The position numbers and the translations under genes are program-made. From IMG/VR virus record IMGVR_UViG_3300020182_000041, positions 1 through 57,318 of that record: a DNA stretch of 57,318 nucleotides; one strand, written 5' to 3'. Source of the DNA: a virus. Shown piece by piece: positions 1 to 9,529 of the stretch (its first letter is position 1; each line of letters opens with the position of its first letter). The notes beneath the pieces were generated by a model. That model was given only the letters and a program-made list of their open reading frames with translations, ran no database searches and had not been told where the DNA came from.

Positions 1-2
1 TT

Positions 3-173
3 TTTGGAACAAGCGCTTTAGCCGCAAATGTAAAAGCTGAAATAACGCAAATAGCCGCGCCTTATGAAACAGTGTATGCTGATGTAGCAAGAAGTGGATC
101 AGGAACAATATCTTTTGCTTTCACAGGGAGTGTTGCAAGCGATGTTTACGCTGCGCTACTTGTTTACGTATAA
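3..173 (+). CDS. C-terminal end of a truncated tail-fibre-region protein
   Basis: An open frame enters from the left edge and ends at TAA 171-173, giving 56 residues (begins FGTSALAANV, ends AALLVYV). The residues are small, Thr/Ser/Ala-rich and beta-like, as at the ends of fibre or adhesin proteins. It lies 17 nt before another fibre gene on the same strand, so a tail-fibre role is inferred from position. The same segment of the downstream fibre (ending WIIKSLIRAI) has a similar hydrophobic last strand. The real start is outside the window and no family can be named. Confidence 0.6.
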   Translation, partial: FGTSALAANVKAEITQIAAPYETVYADVARSGSGTISFAFTGSVASDVYAALLVYV

Positions 174-190
174 CCTAATACTTATAATGC

Positions 191-2413
191 ATGGCATTAA
201 GATTTTTAAATAGTGGATATTTCGCCGGCAAGGTAGGTATTGGAATAGAAACACCAACTGCACCATTGGATGTGTTTGGTGTTAGAGCAGGTAGAGATTG
301 GGCTATCAATAATAGAGCTGTTATAAGATTAGACTCTAACGGAACTAACATACCTTCAGATATATTATTTGGACATACTGCCGCAGCAAATCAAACAAGC
401 TGGACAGGCGCATACTGGTCACTAAGTTCAAGGGGATCGATTGCTAATAACAAATTTTATTTTTATAGAGCAAGTGGAAATCCAACAGGAGGAAGCGAGC
501 AAGTGCTTATGACCTTTGACCCTAACTTAAAAGTTGGGATCGGGACGGAGAGTCCTTCACAAAAACTACACGTAGACGGTAATATTAGAGTTGGTGATTC
601 CGCTGATGTTATATTTAGTAACAATCTATACGGACTGTCAGCAGGAAATTTAACTATATCTACTTCAGGTGATACATTATTAACACAGACAGGCGACGTC
701 GGGATTAACACTACTTCACCTGATTTCAAATTAGACGTAGACGGAACATTTGGTGTTTCTGATTTACCATTTAATACAGACTCGGTTTCTGTATTAGTAG
801 CAGATGAAACTATAGGTGCAGATTTAGTAACAAATGGTGATTTCGCAACTAATACTAATTGGACAGAGCAAGGCGGCGCTGCTGCTTGGAGTATAGCTAA
901 CGGAAAAGCTAATTGTGTAGTAAATTCTATAATTAGGTATTTTGAACAAGGCAACGTTCTACCATCATCAGGTCCAGGAAACACTTACAAAATTGTTTAT
1001 ACTATATCTGGAATTACACAGGGTGGATTTGCAATAAATGTAGGAGGATATGGATCAACCCCAGTAAGAACTACTAATGGTACATATGCTGAAACATTTA
1101 CTATAACTTACGCTTCATCCAATAATAGAATATATTTACAATCTTCTCCAAATACTATTGGTAGTATAGATAATATATCAGTACAACTAGTAACCTCTGC
1201 AAGTAATCAAATACAAAAAAGAGAATTAGGTACTGGTGCGTTTGGACCAACACCCGTGGGAGCTTACTTACCACTAGCTGGTGGAACAATGACTGGAACT
1301 GCTGGAGTTTTAATGCCAGATGATTTTAAGCTAAAGTTTGGAGATGCTACAACGCCAGATCTTGAAATATATCATGATGGTAGTCATAGTAGAATTTCAG
1401 ATGCTGGTACAGGACATTTAGTTATAAATGCTACTGATTTTGTTGTAAACAACTCTGCTGATACAAAAAATATGATTATTGCATCCGATGGTGGTTCAGT
1501 AAATCTTTACTATAATGCTTCACAGAAATTCAGGACCATAAGTGCAGGTGTCGAGGTAACAGGTAATATTGATTTGCCAAGTAACGGAGCAATATTATTT
1601 GACAATACGAATAATACCGAGCAATATTATATAAGAAATGGTGGTGGCTCTCAGTCAAGTTTTCAAGTAGGTAAAGGTAGTCCAGGTTCAGATATTAAAC
1701 TTATTATAGACGACGGAGGCAACTTAGGTATAGGGACGACTAGTCCTACAGCTAAACTACAAGTAGGGGGAGGTACAAGTAATCAGCAATCTCCCATTTC
1801 TTCTTTAAGTGGTTCATTCCAAGGATTATTAAGCACTTTATCCTTGGTTAATCAAACAGCTAATTTGGTCACTAATGGTGGTGTTGCTTTAGATTTTCAT
1901 TTAAATAGTGGATATTCGCCAACTGGTAGAATCACAACAAGAACTGAAAATGTGTCAAGTCCGACTGCTTCATATATGCAGTTTTTTACATATCTAAGTG
2001 GTCTAAACGAAAGAATGCGCATTACCTCCACAGGTAACGTAGGTATTGGAACTACTAGTCCTGGTCAAAAGCTTGATGTTAATGGTAATATAAAAATACA
2101 AGCAGCTTTACTTTCAAACCAATCAAACACAAATGTAGATACAGGTGCTGAAGTAGTTGCTCAGGTTTCTACATCAACATACACAGCGGCATTCTTTGAC
2201 TTTGTTATCAAGAAGGTTGGAAATATAAGATCAGGTACAGTTTATGCTTGCCACGATGGAACAAACGTAGAGTTTACAGAAACATCGACCAATGACTTAG
2301 GTGACACGTCAGATGTTACGCTAAGCGTAGATAAATCAGGTACAAACCTAAGACTTATAGCAACAGTAACTTCAGATGACTGGATAATTAAATCATTAAT
2401 AAGAGCAATATAA
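191..2413 (+). CDS. tail fibre protein with VGIGT repeats
   Basis: A 740-residue fibre-like protein. It carries five copies of a short repeat of the form (K/N/D)-(V/L)-G-I-G-T-x-(S/T)-P-x-x-K-L-x-V, at about residues 13-28, 115-130, 168-183, 509-524 and 617-632. This repeat is common in bacteriophage fibres and surface adhesins, where it marks beta-rich modules. Between repeats are Gly/Ser/Thr-rich strands and a carbohydrate-binding-like stretch near residues 200-330. There is no S74 chaperone at the C-terminus, unlike the fibre at 4784. It ends TAATG, overlapping the next start by one base, so translation is probably coupled. Receptor binding is inferred; the host ligand cannot be read from sequence. 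Confidence 0.8.
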   Translation: MALRFLNSGYFAGKVGIGIETPTAPLDVFGVRAGRDWAINNRAVIRLDSNGTNIPSDILFGHTAAANQTSWTGAYWSLSSRGSIANNKFYFYRASGNPTGGSEQVLMTFDPNLKVGIGTESPSQKLHVDGNIRVGDSADVIFSNNLYGLSAGNLTISTSGDTLLTQTGDVGINTTSPDFKLDVDGTFGVSDLPFNTDSVSVLVADETIGADLVTNGDFATNTNWTEQGGAAAWSIANGKANCVVNSIIRYFEQGNVLPSSGPGNTYKIVYTISGITQGGFAINVGGYGSTPVRTTNGTYAETFTITYASSNNRIYLQSSPNTIGSIDNISVQLVTSASNQIQKRELGTGAFGPTPVGAYLPLAGGTMTGTAGVLMPDDFKLKFGDATTPDLEIYHDGSHSRISDAGTGHLVINATDFVVNNSADTKNMIIASDGGSVNLYYNASQKFRTISAGVEVTGNIDLPSNGAILFDNTNNTEQYYIRNGGGSQSSFQVGKGSPGSDIKLIIDDGGNLGIGTTSPTAKLQVGGGTSNQQSPISSLSGSFQGLLSTLSLVNQTANLVTNGGVALDFHLNSGYSPTGRITTRTENVSSPTASYMQFFTYLSGLNERMRITSTGNVGIGTTSPGQKLDVNGNIKIQAALLSNQSNTNVDTGAEVVAQVSTSTYTAAFFDFVIKKVGNIRSGTVYACHDGTNVEFTETSTNDLGDTSDVTLSVDKSGTNLRLIATVTSDDWIIKSLIRAI

Positions 2414-3084
2414 TGGGATTTTATAGAGGACCAAATATAGTAACAGATGGATTAGTGTTTGCAGTAGACGCTGGAAGTGAAAGAAGTTATCCAGGATCAG
2501 GAACTACGGCTACTGACTTAGCGGGTGCAAATACTGTAGCTTTAGTTAACGGTGTTAGCTACAATCCAAATCAAGGAGGTAAGTGGGGTTTTGATGGAAT
2601 TGATGATCAGATAGTATTAAACTCTGGAACTGCACTTGTATTAAATGATTTTACAATAACTCAATGGATACAATTTCCAGCTACATCTTCAAGAATGTCT
2701 ATAGGAGGCGGTTTGTATACTGGGGGAAACTCTTATAAGGGGTATATTTGGTATAGATCTGCACAAAATGAAATTAGAGTGACAATGGACGGCGAAACAG
2801 GCGCTATCTTTACTGTATCTGAAAGTGTTTATTGTGACAAATGGTCTCAAATTACAGCAACAAGAAGTGGTGGTACTTATAAATTATATATAGATGGGGA
2901 GCAAGTAGATATTACAAGAACAGCTTCAACTAATGATTTTTCTATAAGAACTATTGGTTGGAGTTACAGTAATAGCTATGCGTTTGCAGGAAGCATATCA
3001 AATACTTTAATTTATAACACAGCTTTAATAGATACCCAAGTAGCACAAAACTATAACGCACAAAAATCAAGATTCGGATTATGA
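2413..3084 (+). CDS. LamG-like (concanavalin fold) tail adhesin, paralogue 1
   Basis: A 223-residue protein starting MGFYRGPNIVTDGLVFAVDA and ending QNYNAQKSRFGL. Both ends match a family of marine phage proteins with one LamG/concanavalin-A-like jelly roll: GP-x-IVTDGL, then FDGxDD, a W-x-Q/K-x-G strand, and a terminal YN-x-ALxxxxVxQNYNxxKxRF. LamG folds bind glycans or glycoproteins, so a receptor-binding or decoration role is inferred. It is the first of three paralogues in tandem (with 3325 and 4041). The start codon overlaps the upstream stop (TAATG), and its own stop overlaps the next start (ATGA). Confidence 0.8.
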   Translation: MGFYRGPNIVTDGLVFAVDAGSERSYPGSGTTATDLAGANTVALVNGVSYNPNQGGKWGFDGIDDQIVLNSGTALVLNDFTITQWIQFPATSSRMSIGGGLYTGGNSYKGYIWYRSAQNEIRVTMDGETGAIFTVSESVYCDKWSQITATRSGGTYKLYIDGEQVDITRTASTNDFSIRTIGWSYSNSYAFAGSISNTLIYNTALIDTQVAQNYNAQKSRFGL

Positions 3085-3323
3085 TAACATACATTACAAT
3101 AAATATGTCTGAAATAGCATTGGTTGATTTCAATCAAGTTATGGAAACATCAGAAGAAACAGTTAGACTATCAGTTGATGGTCTACAAACAGTATTAAAA
3201 TGGGAAGGTGCAGAGCCTTCATTTGTATCAACATTAAGTTCATACGAAGGACCTTACACTCACGAAGAGATATTAGCAATAATGGCTACTCCAGAATGGA
3301 CTGATCCTAATCCACCAGAATAA
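3081..3323 (+). CDS. small acidic protein inside the LamG cassette
   Basis: An 80-residue acidic protein (MITYITINMS...) inserted between LamG paralogues 1 and 2. It reads like two short beta-hairpins followed by a helical tail with YTHEEILAIMATPEW. I recall similar small proteins beside LamG-type adhesins in other marine phages, but no function is known to me. Position suggests a tail accessory or fibre-assembly protein. Its ATG overlaps the previous stop by four bases, which fits translational coupling. It could equally be a chaperone for the adhesins. Confidence 0.65.
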   Translation: MITYITINMSEIALVDFNQVMETSEETVRLSVDGLQTVLKWEGAEPSFVSTLSSYEGPYTHEEILAIMATPEWTDPNPPE

Positions 3324-3324
3324 T

Positions 3325-4041
3325 ATGGGAGCATACGGAGGACCAGATATAATAACAGATGGATTAGTATCTGCATACGATGCCGCTAGCGTAAGAAGCT
3401 ACTCTGGTACTGGAATAGCTTGGAACGACTTAAGTGGAGACAACAACGATGCAACTTTATATAATGGTGTAGTTTATACTACAGCTAATTACGGTACTAT
3501 GGAATTTGACGGATCTGATGATTATATGCAAGCTGACGTAAGCACAACATCTCTTGATGGAGATCCAAGTTTTACCGCAGATATGTTTGTAAAAAGAAGA
3601 ACTGGCACAAACGTTGGCGCAGGTAATGGATTTTGGGGAATAGGTGGTGTAGGACAAGGTAATGGAATATCAGGCTGGACACCCACTCAAAATCTTATAA
3701 ATTTAGATGTGTATGATTCTACTAGACTAGCAACTTCAGTAACTTATCCAGAAAACGAATGGATTCATTTAGTCTGGACTAAAAATGGTCCAGGTACAGA
3801 AACAACAAATGTTAAATGTTATATAAACGGAGTTGAAACTTCTTTAACTAAAACCAGAAGTGCTACAAGAGCAAATCAATTTAACACTAGTACAACCGGC
3901 GTGTGTTTAGGAAGAATTTCTGCTAATGCTAGCAACTTCTATTCACCTATAAATATTGCTACATATAAAATTTACAATAGAGCATTAACCGCTGCAGAAG
4001 TATTACAAAACTATAACGCACTAAAAAACAGATTTATATAA
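3325..4041 (+). CDS. LamG-like tail adhesin, paralogue 2
   Basis: A 238-residue LamG-like protein. It opens MGAYGGPDIITDGLVSAYDA and closes LQNYNALKNRFI, matching paralogues 1 and 3 at both ends, with EFDGSDDYM and EWIHLVWTKNG in the middle as expected for a jelly-roll lectin fold. The central part is the most different among the three, which fits diversification of the ligand face after duplication. It begins one base after the upstream stop and overlaps the next gene by one base (TAATG). Function as a virion adhesin is inferred from family and position. Confidence 0.8.
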   Translation: MGAYGGPDIITDGLVSAYDAASVRSYSGTGIAWNDLSGDNNDATLYNGVVYTTANYGTMEFDGSDDYMQADVSTTSLDGDPSFTADMFVKRRTGTNVGAGNGFWGIGGVGQGNGISGWTPTQNLINLDVYDSTRLATSVTYPENEWIHLVWTKNGPGTETTNVKCYINGVETSLTKTRSATRANQFNTSTTGVCLGRISANASNFYSPINIATYKIYNRALTAAEVLQNYNALKNRFI

Positions 4042-4748
4042 TGTACACAGGACCTCACATAGTAACAGACGGATTAATATTTGGAATTGATGCAGCAAGT
4101 GAAAGATCTTATCCGGGTAGTGGAACTAATTGGGTTGATATAGTTGGTGATAGTAACTGTGCTTTAGTGAATGGACCTACTTTTGATTCTGGAAATGGTG
4201 GTTCAATAGTACTTGATGGACTTGACGATTACGTGTTAAGATCAACTACACCAACAGAGTTACAAGGAGATCCCAGTTTTACCATATCAATGTGGGTAAA
4301 AAGGTTGTCAAATGGGGCTAATTATGCAGGGATATGGGGTTTTGGCGGTAATGCTACAAATGGAGGTATAAATTCCTGGTGGTTTCAAAACGTAAATGAA
4401 ATCACAATAGATACTTGGAGTAGAGCTACATTCACTTCTGGGCAAACATATCCTTTAAACGAATGGGTGTTTGTCACCTGGCAAAAAACAGCAGGTGCAA
4501 TGACTCGAGCGAATTGTACAATATGGAAAAATACTACAAGCTATACAGGAAATGACTTAACAGTATTGAGAGCAGAAAGCACAGCTCCTAATATCAATAA
4601 TAGCGGAATAGTACTCGGGACAATACATTCCACCTATACCCCTGTAGTAAATTTTCAATACGCAAATACTCTAATATACAATAGAGTACTTACTGCATCA
4701 GAAGTAATACAAAATTATAACGCACAAAAATCCAGGTTTGGATTATAG
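4041..4748 (+). CDS. LamG-like tail adhesin, paralogue 3
   Basis: A 235-residue LamG-like protein starting MYTGPHIVTDGLIFGIDAAS, with LDGLDDYV, PSFTISMWVKR and EWVFVTWQKT, and ending QNYNAQKSRFGL exactly like paralogue 1. The shared ends and different centres suggest gene duplication with possible recombination at the ends. It is followed by a 35-nt A-rich gap before the large S74 fibre. Probably a tail- or capsid-exposed glycan-binding protein; the target is unknown. Confidence 0.8.
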   Translation: MYTGPHIVTDGLIFGIDAASERSYPGSGTNWVDIVGDSNCALVNGPTFDSGNGGSIVLDGLDDYVLRSTTPTELQGDPSFTISMWVKRLSNGANYAGIWGFGGNATNGGINSWWFQNVNEITIDTWSRATFTSGQTYPLNEWVFVTWQKTAGAMTRANCTIWKNTTSYTGNDLTVLRAESTAPNINNSGIVLGTIHSTYTPVVNFQYANTLIYNRVLTASEVIQNYNAQKSRFGL

Positions 4749-4783
4749 AATAACAACTTTTTGGATATTGAAAAAAAGATAAT

Positions 4784-7700
4784 ATGGCAAACGAATTTAA
4801 AATAAAGAAAGGTCTAATTGTAACAGGCGCATCAGGTGGAACTGTTGTAGATATACAGGGTTCACAAGGGCAACTGTTTTCAGTAACCGATGATTTAAGC
4901 GGATCTATATTCGCTGTGTCAGATATATCTGGTGTACCGATACTGGATGTCAACTCAAGTGGTCTTTCTACTTTTGACGGTGACGTTAATTTACCAGATA
5001 ATAAAAAAATACTATTAGGTACAGGAAATGATCTTGAAATATACCACGATGCAAGTCATAGTTATATAAAAGATATAGGAGTAGGAGATTTAAAAATATC
5101 ATCTAACACCGTAAGAATAGAATCTAATGCTGCTGAAAATATGATTATTGCTATCGCTAATGGTGGTGTTTCTTCATATTATAATAATGTTAAAAAGTTT
5201 GAAACCACAAGCACAGGCGTTAATGTAACAGGTGGCGCAACAATAACAGGCACTAATACATTTTTAATAGAATCAAATTCTACAGCTGCAACATTTAATT
5301 TAAACAGTACAGTTAGAGGGTTTGATTTCATAAACAATAACGCAACTTTACTAAGTATTGACAATGACGGAAATGGAACTTTTGCTGATCAAGCATTTGC
5401 AACAACAGCCACATCTTCTGGAGACGCATCATCAACACTAACAACAAAAGGTTATGTAGACGGCTTAATTACTGGGGCTACAATATATAGAGGTGCTTGG
5501 GATCCAAGTGGTGGTGGATATGGTTCACCTGATTTAAGTGGTGTAACTCAAACATCTGGTTACTATTATATCTGTAGCGCCGCTGGTACTGCTGAGCCTA
5601 ATGGTACAGGTACTGAGCCTGATACTTGGGCTGTTGGTGACTGGGTTATATATAACGATGTTAGTGGTACTGGTCAATGGCAAAAGATTGATAATTCATC
5701 TGTATTATCAGGTGTAGGTACAGGTCAGACCGTAGCTTTATGGGAAGGTGCTGGTTCTGTTACAGATTCAGAAACTTTAGGTAATGCACCAATAACAGTT
5801 AGTGGTAATGATACAACTTTTGGTGGTAACATAACAACTTCAGGCACTAACGCTACGGTTTTTGCGGATAGATTTTCTGGGCTTGGAGTAGGCGCTGTAA
5901 TAGGACCTAATGGAGCAGGAACAGTTTTTTTAAGACCAAGCGGTGTTGGCTCATCTACAAATCAATCTTCATTTACAACAACTTTAGCAACTATTGGAAC
6001 AGACGCAACTTTTGCAGGGGATGTAGTAATAAACTCAGCAGGTGATGCAACCTCACCTATATTAAGACTTAATAATAGTTCATCAAATACTTTTAATCAC
6101 GCGTTAGAAGCTATTAACGACAACCTTACAGCAGCTCAAACGGAATTATTATTATTTGGTAAAGAAACAAACAATCGTAATTCAGGTTTTATAGGATATA
6201 ACTGGAATGCAGACAACAGTGAGACTAATTATGTAACAATAGGTCATTGGGGTTATAATCATCTTTTAAAAATATACCCTACAGGAACCGCAACTTTTGT
6301 AGGAGCGGTAACATCCCCGACATTCTTAGGTGACCTAAACGGCACAATAAACACAGCAACTACAGGTGTAACACAAACAGCTGGTGATAATTCCACACTA
6401 ATAGCAACAACTGCTTACGCAGATGCAGCAGCAGCAGCGGTGCCTATTGGAAATTACTTACCACTAGCCGGTGGTACGATGACTGGGGTAACCCAATTTA
6501 ATGATCATACTAATTACGGTGATCAGGTTTATGCTAGATTTGGTGCTTCACAAGATCTTCAAATATTTCACAATGGTACTGATTCATTTATTGATAACTA
6601 CACAGGTAGTTTAACAATTAGAAACAGACAAGATGATGGAAATATTGTATTTACTTGTGATGATGGATCTGGCGGTTTGGCTTCATATTTAACTTTAAAC
6701 GGAAACAGCACACACGCTTATTTCACAAATCCAGGCAACGTCGGTATCGGGACTACTAGTCCTAGTTCTAAGTTGAATGTGATAGGCGGCTCTGGTGATG
6801 ATATAATAGCAAAATTTAAAACAACAGGCACGGGTACTGGTGATTATTCGGAAATACATATATTAAATGATAATAATGATGCGCTAAAAATTGGTTCTAT
6901 AGGTAGTAATTACACTAATTCCTCTTGGGCGGGAATGAGATATGTGTATGCTGGTAGCGGAGATTTAGGATTAAAAGCAGTAGCAGGCACTGGTAATGTA
7001 AGAATATACGCAGGTGGGGCAGGTTCAGAAAGAATGCGTATTACAAGTGGTGGAAACGTAGGTATAGGTACTACGAGTCCTGGGTATAAACTATCTGTTA
7101 ATGGTGATATACATATACCTCAAAATGAATATATATATTTTGACAATACAGCTCATTATATAAGAAGAGGATCTAGCGATGTAGAATTGCAAGGTTTTAA
7201 TGGGTTAAATCTACGCACCAATGGATCTTCTAGGTTATACATTAAGCAAGACGGTAACGTCGGGATCGGGACGACTTTGCCTGGAAGTAAGTTAGAGCTT
7301 TATGAAGTATCAGGAGGCGCACCTACTTTATTGACTTTACATCAAAACGCTGTTGATATTGTTGCAGACGACTCTATGGGGTCTTTTATAGATTTTAAAA
7401 GTACAGATATAAATGCTAATTTTACTCCACAAGCAAGAATCGGAATGTTAATTCGAGATTCAAATGGTGATAATGGTGTTATTTCAGAAGGCTGTGGTAA
7501 TTTAGTTTTTCATACATCAAGAGGTACAGATGCAGCAGGAGCAGGAGAGGATGTTGAAAGAATGAGAATTACGGACATTGGAAACGTAGGTATCGGAACA
7601 TCAACACCTAACGCTAAACTTGACGTACAAGGAACACAAGGTCAGTTATTCTCAGTTACAGATGATCTATCTGGTGACATATTCTCAGTTGCTGACATAT

Positions 7701-9529
7701 CTGGTGTACCTATAATGAATGTTAATTCTGATGGAACTTCGTATTTTGATGGTAACGTCGGGATCGGGACGGATAGTCCTGATAATAAATTATTTGTAAC
7801 AGCTAGTACAGCAGGAGATTATGCGGCTTTTATTGAAAATACTAATAGTACAAATGGATATGGTTTACTTGCAAGAACAGCACAAACTGGAACTTCGTCA
7901 TATGCTTTTGCAGCAAGAGCTGGTTCTAGTGATATTTTTGTAGTAAGAGGAGATGGCAACGTCGGGATTGGGACGGCTAGTCCAAATACTAAGTTACACG
8001 TAGCTGGAATAGCTCAAGTAACTGAAAGTGGAAATAGTGCTTTTTATGGAGGTAATTACGTTAGAGTGTTTGGTGATCAAAATTACGGATTTAGAAACAC
8101 TGGCGGTACTTACATAGCAAACATATCAATGAGCGGAAACTCATACTTCAACGGCGGTAACGTAGGTATAGGAACGACTAGTCCTGGTGCTAAATTAGAA
8201 ATTTCTCAAGGCGCAGGAGGAACAGCGCAAAACGTTATTAATTCTGGTGAACAAGCTTTTAGGTTTTCTACTAAAGTAGAAGATACTAGTACTAATACAG
8301 CTGTATTTAGACAAGGCATATATTATAATAATACTGAAAACGCAACAATAGCTTTTTATAGAGGAGGTAGCTCTGTTGGTGGGTTTATGACGTTTCAAAC
8401 ACAAAACGGAAACGAAAGAATGCGTATCGACTCAGTCGGCAACGTAGGTATCGGGACTACTAGTCCTGCAACCAAATTAGAAGTTAATGGCGGAACAGAT
8501 GCTATAGTAACAATAACTGGTACTACAACAGCGGCGAGATTAGATATAAAAACTGACTCATATCATAGATTTCTACAAACAATAGAATCTGACGGTCGCT
8601 TTAGATTATATAACCAAACTACAGCTACAGAACAATTAACAGTAACAAACGCAGGAAACGTAGGGATCGGGACGGCTAGCCCTGACGATATGCTAGAGGT
8701 TTATGGTTCTTCACCAAATATAAGAGTAACTAACACAGCTGAAACAGACGCAGGTATAGTTTTCAACGATGCTCAGGCAGGTACTGGTCAAATGGCAGCT
8801 ATAAAATTTAACTCCAGTGACGAAAAATTAAAGTTCTTTGTGAATGACGAAACCTCGCAAAGAATGGTTATAGATACAGCTGGTAACGTCGGGATCGGAC
8901 CGACTATTAGTCCATCATATTTATTAGATGTTAGAGATGGAACTACGAGTGGTGCAATTGCAAGATTTAGTGCTATTAACGCTCACGTCGTAATTGAGTC
9001 TAGTACAGCTGGGAATGCTGTTCTACACTTAAAACCAAATGCAACAGGTAGTAAATTTGGTCAGTTTAAAGTAACAGCTGGAAATGGTTACGGGTTTAGT
9101 TGGAGTAATGATGCGGCAGGTACGGGTGAAACTACTTATATGGATTTAGACACCAGTAGTACTGGTGGTGGAGATTTGACAGTAAAAGGAGATGTTATAG
9201 CATATGGATCTCCTTCTGATAAAAAATATAAAGAAAACATCAAGCCAATTGAAAGTGCTTTAGGTAAAGCAATGCAGCTTCAAGGTGTTACATTTGATTG
9301 GAAAGATAGTGATAGTATATTAGATATAAAAGAAGATATAGGTTTTATAGCTCAAGATGTTCAAGAAGTGTTGCCAGAACTTGTTAGAGATAGCGGTAAA
9401 GGAAATTTATCTTTAAGGTATCAAGGAATAACACCTATACTTTTAGAAGCTATAAAAGAATTAAAAGCGGAAATAGATTTATTAAAATCAAAACCGTGTA
9501 ATTGTAATAACTGTAATTGTAATATATAA
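4784..9529 (+). CDS. long tail fibre with C-terminal S74 self-cleaving chaperone
   Basis: A 1581-residue fibre. The N-terminus (MANEFKIKKGLIVTGAS) is typical of a virion-attachment domain. From about residue 655 to 1390 it has ten copies of the GNVGIGTxSPxxKLxV repeat. The last ~105 residues form a Peptidase_S74 intramolecular chaperone: SDKKYKENI places the expected Ser-Lys dyad at S1478 and K1483, followed by FDWKDS, DIGFIAQDVQEVLPELV and a helix ending IKELKAEIDLLKS. In this family the domain trimerises, guides fibre folding and then cuts itself off just before the Ser. Odd: the protein ends in a Cys-rich tail (CNCNNCNCNI). Most probably the main receptor-binding fibre. Confidence 0.9.
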   Translation: MANEFKIKKGLIVTGASGGTVVDIQGSQGQLFSVTDDLSGSIFAVSDISGVPILDVNSSGLSTFDGDVNLPDNKKILLGTGNDLEIYHDASHSYIKDIGVGDLKISSNTVRIESNAAENMIIAIANGGVSSYYNNVKKFETTSTGVNVTGGATITGTNTFLIESNSTAATFNLNSTVRGFDFINNNATLLSIDNDGNGTFADQAFATTATSSGDASSTLTTKGYVDGLITGATIYRGAWDPSGGGYGSPDLSGVTQTSGYYYICSAAGTAEPNGTGTEPDTWAVGDWVIYNDVSGTGQWQKIDNSSVLSGVGTGQTVALWEGAGSVTDSETLGNAPITVSGNDTTFGGNITTSGTNATVFADRFSGLGVGAVIGPNGAGTVFLRPSGVGSSTNQSSFTTTLATIGTDATFAGDVVINSAGDATSPILRLNNSSSNTFNHALEAINDNLTAAQTELLLFGKETNNRNSGFIGYNWNADNSETNYVTIGHWGYNHLLKIYPTGTATFVGAVTSPTFLGDLNGTINTATTGVTQTAGDNSTLIATTAYADAAAAAVPIGNYLPLAGGTMTGVTQFNDHTNYGDQVYARFGASQDLQIFHNGTDSFIDNYTGSLTIRNRQDDGNIVFTCDDGSGGLASYLTLNGNSTHAYFTNPGNVGIGTTSPSSKLNVIGGSGDDIIAKFKTTGTGTGDYSEIHILNDNNDALKIGSIGSNYTNSSWAGMRYVYAGSGDLGLKAVAGTGNVRIYAGGAGSERMRITSGGNVGIGTTSPGYKLSVNGDIHIPQNEYIYFDNTAHYIRRGSSDVELQGFNGLNLRTNGSSRLYIKQDGNVGIGTTLPGSKLELYEVSGGAPTLLTLHQNAVDIVADDSMGSFIDFKSTDINANFTPQARIGMLIRDSNGDNGVISEGCGNLVFHTSRGTDAAGAGEDVERMRITDIGNVGIGTSTPNAKLDVQGTQGQLFSVTDDLSGDIFSVADISGVPIMNVNSDGTSYFDGNVGIGTDSPDNKLFVTASTAGDYAAFIENTNSTNGYGLLARTAQTGTSSYAFAARAGSSDIFVVRGDGNVGIGTASPNTKLHVAGIAQVTESGNSAFYGGNYVRVFGDQNYGFRNTGGTYIANISMSGNSYFNGGNVGIGTTSPGAKLEISQGAGGTAQNVINSGEQAFRFSTKVEDTSTNTAVFRQGIYYNNTENATIAFYRGGSSVGGFMTFQTQNGNERMRIDSVGNVGIGTTSPATKLEVNGGTDAIVTITGTTTAARLDIKTDSYHRFLQTIESDGRFRLYNQTTATEQLTVTNAGNVGIGTASPDDMLEVYGSSPNIRVTNTAETDAGIVFNDAQAGTGQMAAIKFNSSDEKLKFFVNDETSQRMVIDTAGNVGIGPTISPSYLLDVRDGTTSGAIARFSAINAHVVIESSTAGNAVLHLKPNATGSKFGQFKVTAGNGYGFSWSNDAAGTGETTYMDLDTSSTGGGDLTVKGDVIAYGSPSDKKYKENIKPIESALGKAMQLQGVTFDWKDSDSILDIKEDIGFIAQDVQEVLPELVRDSGKGNLSLRYQGITPILLEAIKELKAEIDLLKSKPCNCNNCNCNI
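6738..8915 (+). repeat. ten VGIGT-coding DNA repeats in the fibre gene
   Basis: Ten copies of a ~27-nt unit of the form GGNAACGTNGGNATNGGNAC, often followed by ACTAGTCCT, recur about every 200-350 bases. Several copies use GC-rich synonyms (GTCGGGATCGGGACG) in an otherwise AT-rich gene, while others use GTAGGTATAGGTACT. Five more relatives lie in the fibre gene at 191. Near-identical DNA at protein-module borders could let the phage annealase recombine fibre modules; that role is inference. Confidence 0.75.

Noticed and set aside
191-9529. Diversity-generating retroelement in the fibre cassette
   Set aside because: Repeats are modular VGIGT units, not a template/variable pair with adenine-specific changes, and no reverse transcriptase is found in the window.
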